Origin: Chromera velia
Lineage: Eukaryota > Sar > Chromeraceae
Direction: 5' to 3'
Assembly: GCA_018398765.1 (NCBI GenBank)
Contig: JAHBMJ010000028.1
Span: forward strand, 2,501 to 55,007
DNA length: 52,507 nucleotides
Shown here piece after piece: positions 1 to 9,408 of the stretch. Position 1 is the stretch's first letter. Each line of letters begins with the position of its first letter. The translations under genes were made by a program, and so were the position numbers. The notes under the pieces were generated by a model, which searched no databases, had not been told where the DNA came from, and saw only the letters and a program-made list of their open reading frames with translations.

Positions 1-385
1 TCTAAATCATGGGTAGTACGGCCTGGTTGCATCCGGTCAATCTATTATGTTCCTGTGACTCCACATATGCTTGGTCCAATCACAGTGGGTTGGGTAGGGG
101 GGAGGGGCACAGGGGGTGAGAAGGTTTGTGGGTGGGGTAGGGTGGGGGGATGTTATGGGATGGTGGGGTTGGGAGCGGTTGGGAGGAGGGGGGTGGGGGT
201 GGGTGTAGACCGTGTGGGGTGAGGGTGTGTGGATGGTATGGTTGACGGGGGATGTTTGAGCATATTTAAGCAGAAGGTGTAGAGGTTGAGGGGAGTTTCA
301 GGTTGTTTGTGACTGTGAGGAGTCGAGTGACTTCATTTAGTCTATACGTTTTGTCCCTGTGGCTTTCTTTACGTATATAACGCCA

Positions 386-565
386 ATGGAAGATCTGAAT
401 TATCAGAAGAGCAACAACGGAATTATGTCATTGAAAGACATAAAGGAGGAGGAGACCATCATGGTATACAGATGAAAAAGAACTGCAAGAAGAGATAGAG
501 TTCTTTGGTAAGGATTCGTGGTGGTTACAATTGCCTCTTTCTTTCGAAACCATTCTGAGGCAGCC
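386..565 (+). pseudogene. Short coding-like remnant, split between two frames
   Basis: An ATG at 386 opens a 30-codon frame (begins MEDLNYQKSNNG, ends EEETIMVYR) that stops near 473. The +1 frame is then open and reads YTDEKELQEEIEFFG followed by KDSWWLQLPLSFETIL to a stop near 565. The amino acid mix is not low-complexity, unlike most of this window, and the two frames would join with a single-base shift. A TATA-like string (acgtatataacg) lies just upstream. I do not recognise the family. It may be a frameshifted gene fragment, a decayed mobile-element ORF, or chance. Confidence 0.2.
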
Positions 566-1039
566 TGCAGCCTAGCCTGCAGCTCGTGTTAACAAGAAGT
601 TTGGGTGCTAGGTTTGGGTGGGTGGGTGGGTGGGTCTCGAAGTCACTATTCGGGTGGGTGGGTGGGCTCTTTAGGGCTAACAAGTCGACTGATTCTTTTA
701 ATAAGAGTCCTGTATGGGTGGGTGGGTACGTGGACATTTTTAAGTCCCTTTGAGAAGTGACTTAGGCCTTTCAAATAGGAGTGGCTGGGCTAATATGACA
801 GACTCTTTCAAAGATCTACGCTGGCTTACGCTATCCGAAGGCAAAGTGGCAACTCGATCAAAGCAATCAATACCATAAATCAGTCACCAAAGGAAGCGGA
901 AACCACAAAGGTTCAAGTTTGTGCTCGCAATATGATCAACTGGTTTTCATGAGGAAGGATTAAAGAGAAAAAAAAAATTAATAAAGACAAATGCATTTGG
1001 TTCAGTCTAAAAGTTTATTTTCAAAACTTAGGCCCTCCA

Positions 1040-1330
1040 TTTACTCCCAGTCACCGTCAGTGTCCCTTGGTGCCTGTACCACAGTAATGCCACCGACTCG
1101 CAAAGGAACAGTCCCCCTATGGCTGCTTTCTTAGTTTTTTCTTCGCCCTCATACAGTAAACTGAAGCCCTGATAACCGCCATCTGAATCCTGGCTTTCAC
1201 CATCCTTACAACTCTGCTAATAGGTTTAGTGTTGGTCCTGGTTACGATTTGGTGTACCGCTCTCTATAGACCGCTCTCTGCAGCACTGCTATTGCTTCCT
1301 CTTCCAAAGCTCCATCTATTGATAAAACAA
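1040..1330 (-). pseudogene. Coding-like fragments in several frames, no intact ORF
   Basis: On the minus strand, overlapping short open stretches in different frames have protein-like composition. Examples are IDGALEEEAIAVLQRAVYRE, then TNTKPISRVVRMVKARIQMA, then DGGYQGFSLLYEGEEKTKKA and GGITVVQAPRDTDGDWE before a stop. No single frame stays open. I could not assign a family. Frame disruption in otherwise non-repetitive sequence suggests a decayed gene or mobile-element fragment, but chance cannot be excluded. Confidence 0.18.
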
Positions 1331-2735
1331 AGGGGGTAAAGTATGTTCTATTTTCAATACAGTCTGCCCTAGAGTCTGCCCAGTAATTCCTTTATTTTAA
1401 TGAAATTAAACACAGCACACAAACTTGTTTCCAGATTAAAATTTGAAAATGTGTATACTTATAAACTGTTATTAAATTAAATTTGAAAGATTCACTGAAA
1501 GCATCATGTTAGATAAAATCAGACTAGAAATTAGATTCATTTTATGATGATGATATTATATACGCAGCAGTGCACGCAGCTTGTCTTCTTGACAGCTAGC
1601 TTAACAGTTCTCTGGGAAGAAATACTGTCAAACCAACCACTTGTTAGGAAAAAGTACGATATGAAATTAAATCTGATTAATTCAATCTGTGGACAGTCAT
1701 ATAATCATGCGTCGCTCAAAATCAATCTGGGCCATGGCTCTCACGCATCATGCTGCGCCGTCACGCCGCCGTGCATACATGGCTCTCGCGCGCTCTCCGT
1801 GCCGCGCACAAGTGCATATTCTGAGTGATAATGAGCTTTGACAATTGAGCTAGCATTCAAATGAACTAGTGAATGAATTGAATTAAACTTTTAAAAATGA
1901 TTAATATATGTAATTTTGTATGATAAACATTCGTTTTTCACTAGGTTTTTCACATATTTTTGTACAATCAACAAAGTGCCAGTGCCAGTGATCAATCACT
2001 TGAGACCTCCTTCATGATTACAGTTTTGAAAACGCCGTCATCAATCCTTTCTTTTTCTTTTCACCCTTCAAAACCTTGTTGGCCCCTCTTTTTTCGGCCT
2101 TCATCGCCTGCACACACGAATTCGTATACATAAGTGGTCCAAATCCGACCGAAAAATGTGCTCAATTGAATATTTAGCCCCAATGAGCTCTGCTTCTGCA
2201 AATACGCACTAAGGTGATGGAGGCGACCGACAAAAATCAGAGAGGAACCCGGGAAACATCAAGTGGGAAAAAAAAAAAAAACTCAAAAATATTTGGTGGC
2301 TGTGAACGACGGTGTCTGTTTGATGTCTCAATTATTGTTGACCGGTTTGGGTGTGCGCATTCCTTGGTGCTGTGTTTCTCCCTGGCTGTCAGATTTTGCT
2401 TGTTTTTCTTGAGAGGTTATGGTACTTTTACAACTGCCGACTGACGCGTTTTGCAAGTTTTTGTTGCATATCTCTGTGGTGTTTCGAGTTGGCCTGCTTC
2501 TTTGCTGCGGCTTCTGCAGGCAGAAGAGGTGGTGCACGGCAGAGACTGTCCGTGAAAAAAAAAAAAACGGCAGAGACTGTCCGTGAAAAACATCCAGAGG
2601 CAACAGAGGAGATCTCGAAGGAAAGCAGAGGAGGCACTAATGCACAGTCTTCCAAAAAGGGGACGAAGCCGAGGCAGGCCAGAGGAATAAATTGAGAAAG
2701 GCCAAAGGAGGGGAAAGGAGAGCTTGATTTCACGA

Positions 2736-2741
2736 TTTATT
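2736..2741 (-). promoter_or_regulatory. Candidate polyadenylation signal for the RBM34-like gene
   Basis: The minus strand reads AATAAA here, about 146 bases beyond the stop codon of the RBM34-like gene. It sits beside a long A/T homopolymer. The hexamer is common by chance, so position is the main support. Confidence 0.3.
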
Positions 2742-2886
2742 TTTTTTTTTTCGTCGTCCACGATGTCTCCTCACAGCACGACAGGCCCCCCAATCAGCAT
2801 CCATGTAATTTCACACCCGCCATGCATGCATGCGGCCGAGAGCCCCCCCCCCCCGATGCACCACCAAGGAAAGAAGGAATATGTGC

Positions 2887-3807
2887 TCACTGACTCTTCG
2901 CCATGTGTTCGCGTTGCTCCTTCGCGTCGTCTTCCTTCATCGCACGCGTTACAGCGATGGCTTTCCCCTGCATGCAGGAATGAAGAAAGATGCATGCAAC
3001 ACTTAATTCTTTTTTCTGTATGGATTCTGTATGAAAGTAATTGCAAGCGATGGCTTTCCCCTGCAGGGATGAAGAATGAAGGAGAGGGAGGGAGGCAGGG
3101 GGGTACAGAGGAGGAGAGAAGAACAGCAGCTCAACTCATAATGCCCCCCCATGCACCGAACCTTCATCATGACGCACGCACATCATTTGAAAGGAATCAG
3201 AAGGAACTCGATAGTCAAACAAGCAAGAAAGGAAAGAAAGGAAGAAAGAAAAAAGGAAATACGCGCATGCAACAGTCTGTCTAACCACCAACCTGAATCT
3301 CCTTCCCGTCCAGCAGCTGAATGGCCTTAGCGACATGAGCCCTGTCTGAGAACAAAACGAAACCGAAACCCTGCAGAGACAGACAGACAGAGAGTCAGGG
3401 AGGCAGATGGGTAGGCATGCAGACAGGTATGCAGGCAGGCAAGACGCATGAAGACTCAAACAGAAACAAGGCAAGGGGGCCAGCAGTGACAGGAAGGAAG
3501 GAACAAACAAACGAAGGCAGGAAGGAGGGAAGGAGGGAAGAAGCACTGCAAAAAAGATCATGGCAGCACAAAGCAGCAGCATGGGGTCATGTGAAGAAAT
3601 CTTTTTCTCAAGATGCAGATCTACATACCTGCCTGCTACACTGTCGGTCTTTGTGTCCTTCCTTCTGTGTCCTGTTCTCTCTTCCTCTCTCTACCTCTGT
3701 CTCTCTCGCTCTCTCTTTGTGTGCATGTGTGTGTGTGTGTATGTGTGTGTTTATGTGTATGTGTGTGTGTGTGTGTGTATGTGTGTGTATGTGTGTGTGT
3801 GTGTGTA

Positions 3808-3839
<32 letters not shown>

Positions 3840-4318
3840 GGTGGGTGCGTACACTTCTGCGTACCCCCTTTCTGACCTTTGAGAACTTTGTCTTGGGGTC
3901 TCTCACGATCCGCACACCTGCACGCATGCATGCAGAGAGAGGCTCACTCACTCAATCAGGCAGGTACTCAGGCAATCACTCACTAAGTCACTAATGCGCG
4001 TCTGTGTTCTACAGCCAAGCACTCACTCAGTCAGTGAGTGAGTGAGTGAGCAATAAGGCAAACAAATCGATCCAAGCATTCATGTGAGAGCCTGTTTGTT
4101 CGTTTCCTAGGCGTCTCTCTACCTCCCTCGATTGAAGGACATGCAGTCACTTTATTTCTTTCTTCGTGAAGGGCATGGATTTTCTAAAAGAAGGTTTTGC
4201 ATCAGCCAATCCACAGACCAACCAAAGAGGACACCGACGACGTAGATTGAGAGAGACTGATTCATCATGCACGGAGAGAAGGAGACAGCATTGGCGTCTT
4301 CTCTCTCTCTCTCTCTCT

Positions 4319-4356
<38 letters not shown>

Positions 4357-6711
4357 ACCTCCTTCTTCCACGAATCTTCTTCCTTCCCTTCCCAGGCATA
4401 TGCATGCCGACCTTCCACCTGCCCCACGACCTCGGCTGCTTTCCATAACTCAGCTTCAGTCACATCCCCCGCAAGCTTTCCCACAAACACGCTGCGCTTC
4501 CTGTCGAATTTCTGCAGAAAAACAAAAGATCACATTTGCATGGGACGCAGTGGACCAATGAGAGAGTGAATGGATCAAAAAAGTCTGGGGACCGGGATGG
4601 TCGACCGACTGAAAATCCCCAAAACACAACAGGGCGCTTGGTTTGAGTGGATGTGATGTTTTGCGTGTGCATGCAAGCATGCATATATGCTTTGTTGCCT
4701 ATCTGTTGTGAGAGAGAAAAGCCTTCCTCTCTTTCATCTCTCAGTCAGTACTCATTGCGGGCAAGAACGGGAGGGAGGACCCCCCCATCCAAAGAGCTTG
4801 CCAGTCTGTTGTGAGAGAAAAGGATTAAAAGAGAATTCAGCAGAGCAAGAACACAACTCTCTTTTCTATTCTCTGTCTGTTGTAGTCCCAAGCCCCTGCC
4901 CTGCACAACACAACTCATCAGAGGTCCCAGCCTTCTCATGCAGATCGATCAGGTGATTGCTTCCCCATTAACTCCTCTTCCTTCCATCGTGCCAACGTTG
5001 CTTCCTTTATGCGCGATTTTAAGGGAGGACAGACAGACAGATAGATCGAAAGCAGGCAGGCAAAGAACCAACCCACGCTGAAGGAGTCTCCAGAGGCTCT
5101 CTCTAAATTCACTCGCACAGGCAGATCGTCGATCGTCACCTGCAGCCATACAGCCATACAGCAAGGCAAGCAAGCAAGTAGGCAGGCAGGTAGGCAGGCA
5201 GGTAGGCAGGCAGGCAGGCAGGCAGGCAGGAAGAAAAGATGATCCAGTGCAGAGAGAGCCTTGGTATGAAGAGGCAAAGGCCAATTAAGCAGACTGACAA
5301 CGGACGGTGCATGGGTACCCCTACGTAGCCCTGTTGAGGATTGCATGGGTGCCCCTCCGTAGCCCTGTGAGGATTGCATGGGTGCCCCTCCGTAGCCCTG
5401 AGAGGATTGCATGGGTGCCCCTACGTAGCCCTGTGAGGATTGCATGGGTGCCCCTACGTAGCCCTGTGAGGATTGCATGGGTGCCGCTACGTAGCCCTGT
5501 GAGGATTGCATGGGTGCCGCTACGTAGCCCTGTGAGGATTGCATGGGTGCCCCTACGTAGCCCTGTTGAGGATTGCATGGGTGCCCCTACGTAGCCCTGT
5601 GAGGATTGCATGGGTGCCCCTACGTAGCCCTGTGAGGATTGCACGGGTGCCCCTCCGAGGAGCGGACGGGGGGTGGGAGCGGGGAAGGAACGGAGATTGA
5701 CTGACTCGGTAGGGATGAAAGAAAGAAAGACGGGGAGGGAGGGGGGCATAGACAGGCGAAGAGAATCGAAGGAAGTTGCGTGGCCGGATGTGAGGGAACA
5801 TAACCGATATTTCTACTTCTTGCGTCTGTCTGTCTGTCTGTCTGTCTGTCTGCACTCCAACAACTCTACTTACGCTCTGTTTGAGACATGCCTTGATGAC
5901 CTCCGGGTCCTTTTTCTTCAAGACGATGTACGCGTTCTTCGTCTGGGCCGCCCTCTGCATTGACACACAGAGAGAGACAGAGACAGGCAGGGAGGGGGGG
6001 ATAAGGGCAGAGACAGAGACAGAGGTAGTGGATGAGTGCATGAAGCAAGGAGACAAAAGAAAAACGGACCATTTGAGATAAAAGAAAGGAAGCGATAGAC
6101 CTTGAAAGGGGAGAGCAAGAGGAGGTGTATGTACCCATTTGACTGACCTTGTCGTATTCCTTCCGTGCGACTCCTGCCTTCTTGTCATGTCGCCACTGCG
6201 GTGCTACAGGGACGGACCGAAAATACACCGCCTCCACCTGTTCTTCCTTTAGACCCAGGGCATGACGAACTTTTTTCGGTTTCGCATTGACTGGTACCCC
6301 TCCTACAAAGAGTGTTCTCTCAAGCTCGGCAGGATCCTTCTCCTTCGGTGTCGCCTCCTGCTGCTTTTTTTGGCTCTTTGCCTTCGACTTCGGATTCTCC
6401 TTCAGTACACCCTTTGCCAACTTCTTCGCGGCTATCCGTCTCTCTGCACCCGAAAGTTTTGACAAGTCGACTTCCTCTATGTCCTTGTCCTCCTGCCTTG
6501 CTTTTCGGACCACGAGAGGGTCTTGCTGATTGAGAAGACCAGAAAGAGCCTTCAGACCTTTGTCGTCTGCCTGTTGGCTCTTCTTCTTTCCTCCTGGTGA
6601 CGATGCTTCTTGAGACTTTGAGGCGTCACCTGCCCCAAAGAGAGACGAAAGAAGCCCTGGCTTGTAGTCTTCCTTCTCGGTTCCTTCCTTTCCCTTCGAA
6701 CGGGATGCCAT
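2887..6711 (-). CDS. RBM34/Nop12-type nucleolar RNA-binding protein with two RRMs (7 exons, 335 aa)
   Basis: Coding exons, 5' to 3': 6711-6148, 5954-5874, 5139-5077, 4511-4412, 3917-3877, 3370-3293, 2967-2887. All introns are GT-AG, phases match, and the sum is 336 codons including TGA. The start is the ATG at 6711 (MASRSKGKEG); the frame runs 8 codons further upstream without another ATG. Residues 1-130 are a Lys/Glu/Gln-rich basic leader. RRM1 spans about 131-236, with TLFVGGVPV as RNP2, AYIVLKK as the RNP1 strand and LPVRVNLE as the last strand. It carries the RBM34-style basic insertion (RHDKKAGVARKEYDK). RRM2 starts at SVFVGKL (about 243-249) and has a textbook RNP1, KGFGFVLF (283-290), rebuilt across an intron. 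In yeast and human this family acts in the nucleolus in 60S ribosomal subunit maturation; that role is inferred here. At 335 aa it is shorter than human RBM34 or yeast Nop12, mainly at the C-terminus (ends EQREHMAKSQ). Introns hold a 33-bp minisatellite and long GT/CA tracts. The last exon has a duplicated acceptor upstream. Confidence 0.88.
2954..3078 (-). repeat. Duplicated 3' splice site plus exon start (RBM34-like last exon)
   Basis: On the minus strand the string ctgcag followed by GGGAAAGCCATCGCT occurs twice. The copy nearest the stop begins coding at 2967 and gives GKAIAVTRAMKED, which fits the end of RRM2. The second copy begins at 3060. The spacing is 93 nt, exactly 31 codons, with no stop between, so either acceptor keeps the frame. 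Confidence 0.75.
3719..3849. repeat. (GT)n tract with GGGT tail, intronic
   Basis: About 130 bp of GT repeats with ATGT interruptions, ending in GGGTGGGTGGGTGGGT. It lies in the intron between exons 5 and 6 of the RBM34-like gene, 28 bp from the exon 5 donor. Confidence 0.95.
4305..4355. repeat. (CT)n then (CA)n microsatellite, intronic
   Basis: CT repeats run directly into about 34 bp of CA repeats within the intron after exon 4 of the RBM34-like gene. Read-through frames across it give the Val-Cys and Thr-His shadow peptides. Confidence 0.95.
5309..5660. repeat. 33-bp minisatellite, about 10.6 copies, intronic
   Basis: The unit reads gcatgggtgcccctacgtag followed by ccctgtgaggatt. Most copies are 33 bp; two are 34 bp (one extra T in gttgagg). 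Variant positions are cctacg/cctccg and gcccct/gccgct. It lies in the intron between exons 2 and 3 of the RBM34-like gene. On the gene strand each 33-bp copy encodes QSSQGYVGAPM or a variant, without stops, and the last copies are in frame with exon 3. Confidence 0.95.
5825..5855. repeat. (TCTG)n tract, intronic
   Basis: About eight TCTG repeats just downstream of the exon 2 donor of the RBM34-like gene. The same tetramer (ACAG/CTGT) recurs across the window, for example at 9910, 26260, 29080 and 36340. Confidence 0.9.
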
Positions 6712-7384
6712 GATGTTTCGATCAGTCTGGGCCAAAGTCTTCTTTCAGGACGTCTCTGCAAAGAACTTTGGGAACAGAGACTTCTTAAACCGTATCGATC
6801 GTCCAAGAATGCCGCTGTGCACACAGTCACAGTGCCTCCATATTGAATCGACGAGGAGCAAAGCTAGGCATGCAATCACAATGCTCCGGCTGACTGTACG
6901 GTCAATTAATCCCTCTGCGCCAAACCGATTCTTTCTCACTGGTCATAGCCGATTATGGAGAAGTGCCGGGGTCTGGTCACCTTGCAGTGGGCCCCCGGCT
7001 GGGCGACCAATCCGGGGTCCGCTTCGGGCCCTACAAACACTACCACTGAGACAGTCTGAGACTGCCTGACACGACGCACAGTCTCCGCCCTGTTGTACCC
7101 TTAGCTCCTTTCTCACCTCGATCTGGGACCCGAGACAGAAGTTTTGCAGTTTCTGGACTGTCATCCCATCACCACGACACAGGGCCACCCGACCCTCCTG
7201 GCCCTAGGAGCTGTTTCTTTTACGTTGTCTGAGCTTGACCAGGAGACGTCTCTTCTCTTTCATGTAGTTTGGCCTGTTTTGCATCCTTTGAGTAGCCTGG
7301 AAGGGAGACCGTTGACTGTTTCTTCGTCGAGAGGTACAAGGAGCTGCAGCCGAGTCCTTGCTGCCGTACAGATCAGACCACAGC
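6712..7384. promoter_or_regulatory. Head-to-head intergenic region (shared 5' region)
   Basis: 673 bp separate the start codons of the minus-strand RBM34-like gene and the plus-strand RhaT-like gene. It must hold both 5' UTRs and promoters. It is free of the dinucleotide repeats seen in introns. No clear TATA box or AP2-type element stands out, apart from a GCATGC at about 6867. Confidence 0.5.
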
Positions 7385-8538
7385 ATGAGCATAGCACTTG
7401 GTGTTTGCTTGTGCGCCCTGGCGGGGCTGCTGAATGCTAGTTGGACGGTACCGTCGAAAGCCAATGCCCCAAAGTCTGTTCGTGTGATTGATGACCCCAT
7501 GGAAACCCTTCCTGGCCGAGTCATCTGGTCCTTCGAGAACTTTTTGTTCTTTGCCTCTTTCACCGTGGTCTGCCTCGCATCTTTGATCTGTGTGGTGGCG
7601 CTGGGGGGCGTGGGACGTGTGGCGTCGGCTTTGTCCGTGTGTGATAGTTTTGACATCATTGTCATCACAGTCACAGCATGCCTCGGGTGGGGCTCATCGA
7701 ACATTCTGTTTCCCATTGCTGTGGCACACGCGGGAGTGGCTCTGGGAGTCACGCTCTCGATGGCAGTCACGCTCATCGTCGGCACGGCGCTGCCAATTCT
7801 TGTCGACCCTTCGTCCGTCTCGTCGTGGAAGGAGGCGAGCCTCATTGTGGTCGGGATGGGGTTTGCACTCGTGGGCCTGCTTCTCTCTGCGTATGCGGCA
7901 CAATTGAAGGGGAAAGGCGGGGAGGACGGGGCTGGGGAGAGGGAGCGGCTGGTGCATGTTCACTCCTCTCCGGAGGACGGAGTGACCCACAAAGTCTCAA
8001 TAGTAAGCGCAGTCGGGGTCCCTCGAAAGCCATCCAACATCACCAGTAGCAGCAGCAACTACGTAGACTCACACACGCACCCCCATTCCCCCCCCCAGAC
8101 GACTGTGCTGCCTTTTAGTCTGCCGTCCTCTCCGGAACCCCCTGAGTGGCGATTGCCAAGGGACGAGACCCGAGACACAGAGGGGGAGGGGGGAGTGCAG
8201 CACAAGGGAAGGACCGAAAGTGGAGAGACGGAGGAGAGGGAGAGGGAGAGGGAAGAGAGTGGAGCGAAGTCGGAGCTGTCACTCGTCTCTGTGGTCTTGC
8301 TGTGCATCTGCGCAGGGCTTTTAGGGTCCACGGTCAGTCAGTTGATGTTACCCCTTGCTTTTGGTTTCTTTCTTTCGGGGACGGTGAAGGAAAAGAAAGG
8401 ACGGAAGGAAGGCAAAGAGAGGGGTGTTGGTGACTGTCGCGGGGATAGTGGGTCTGTGCGGCATTGTGTGCATGTGCGTGTCGTTGTCTGTATAGAATCA
8501 TTCGTGTTCACGTGTGTGTGTGTGTGTGTGTGTGTGTT

Positions 8539-8585
<47 letters not shown>

Positions 8586-9217
8586 ATGTGTGTGTGTGTG
8601 TGTGTGTGTGTGATGTTCTCCATTTGAATGTGCAGGTGAGTTTCGACATCGCTTTTGGCGAAGCGTCCCGACGCCTAGTGGAACAGCACGTGGGGTTGTC
8701 TCCAAGTCAGAGCATGATGCTGATCTCCCTGCTCACTCTGGTGCCAGGATGGGTGAACCCTCTTTTCTTCGCTTCTTTGAGCATGTTCAGAAACGGGAGC
8801 TGGAGACGGTTGAAGGTCGAGGGGGGCAGGGGGAACGTCCACACACCCTCAGGAGGTCTCCTGCCTCTCTCTGCCGCAGTCCCCCCCCAGCCCCTGCCCG
8901 TCTTCCTCCGTCGCTTGATGGGATCTGCCATCTCTGGGCTCTGCTACTGTTCCCACGTGTTGATCCTGGGACAGGCCGGGCTGATGATGGGACCACTAGG
9001 GAAGGCCCTCGCATGGGCTGTGCTTCTCTGCACCACCATCGCTGCAGCGAACGGGTGGTCGTATGCGCTCGGGGAGTGGCAGGGGGCCCCTGCATCCTCT
9101 GTACGCGTTGCGGGGGCGGGCCTTTTGTGCATTTTCCTCTCCATTTCGGCCATGGTGCTGGCCGCAATGGCGAATCCCCACCCATCTGGTGAAGTGCCGG
9201 TCCCTGAAATTGAGTAG
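7385..9217 (+). CDS. RhaT-like sugar/proton symporter (L-rhamnose-proton symporter family), 2 exons, 509 aa
   Basis: Exons 7385-8332 and 8636-9217, one phase-0 GT-AG intron. The start is the ATG beginning MSIALGVCLCALAGLLNASW; the frame is open further upstream but without an earlier ATG. The fit to bacterial RhaT is by eye: an N-terminal helix ending in VPSK where RhaT has APFKK, then GWGSSNILFPIAVAHAGVAL with SMAVTLIVGTALPIL, which parallels the WGIGNINYGL and GITLIVGT segments, then AYAAQLKGK after the next helix, where RhaT has RAGQLKE. Splicing restores GLLGSTVSFDIAFG, matching the RhaT segment before FAMNAAKP. The C-terminal hairpins (LCYCSHVLILGQAG, LCTTIAAANGWSYALGEW) also align. About ten membrane segments are expected. 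Residues 175-295 form a long charged loop (Glu/Arg/Ser-rich) absent from bacterial RhaT. Likely a membrane carrier; the substrate cannot be read from sequence. The intron carries a 100-bp TG tract and is fully readable in frame. Confidence 0.8.
8333..8635 (+). other. Intron of the RhaT-like gene, 303 nt, stop-free in frame
   Basis: The donor is ACG|gtcagt and the acceptor tgtgcag|GTG. Length is a multiple of three and the reading frame has no stop, so the ORF looks continuous from 7385 to 9217. The inserted residues (Val-Cys repeats from a TG tract at about 8511-8611) interrupt a conserved RhaT segment, which is why I call it an intron. Confidence 0.75.
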
Positions 9218-9377
9218 AGAAGGAAAAGAAAGAGGGGGACTGACTGGATGATTTGTGACTCCAGATAGGAGTCCAGTCAAAAAGCAAAGCAGAGGAGAGG
9301 AGAGGACAGACTGCCGATGGATGGATGAGTGGGAGGTTTGAATTGAGGGAGGAGCTTGGACGGACACACACACACGC

Positions 9378-9408
<31 letters not shown>

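Larger units (their letters stand above)
1..2886. other. Gene-poor left end
   Basis: No intact gene seen. 60-240 is G-rich. 610-730 carries GGGT/GGTG runs that translate to Pro-Thr-His repeats on the minus strand. 1380-2000 is AT-rich. A 94-codon plus ORF at 1544-1828 and a 114-codon plus ORF at 2351-2695 lack recognisable domains. A 23-base sequence (starts cggcagagactgtccgtg) is duplicated across a poly-A run at about 2537-2590. A plus-strand AATAAA at about 2689 would suit a gene converging on the RRM gene, but I cannot build one. Confidence 0.5.

Noticed and set aside
2351-2695. Plus ORF ending KGTKPRQARGIN near an AATAAA
   Set aside because: The first half is poor, a duplicated segment with a poly-A run interrupts it, and no upstream exon was found; it could still be a 3' exon.
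3560-3994. Overlapping long ORFs with Val-Cys or Thr-His runs on both strands
   Set aside because: They are read-through of the intronic GT/CA tract; all frames stay open because the repeat has no stops.
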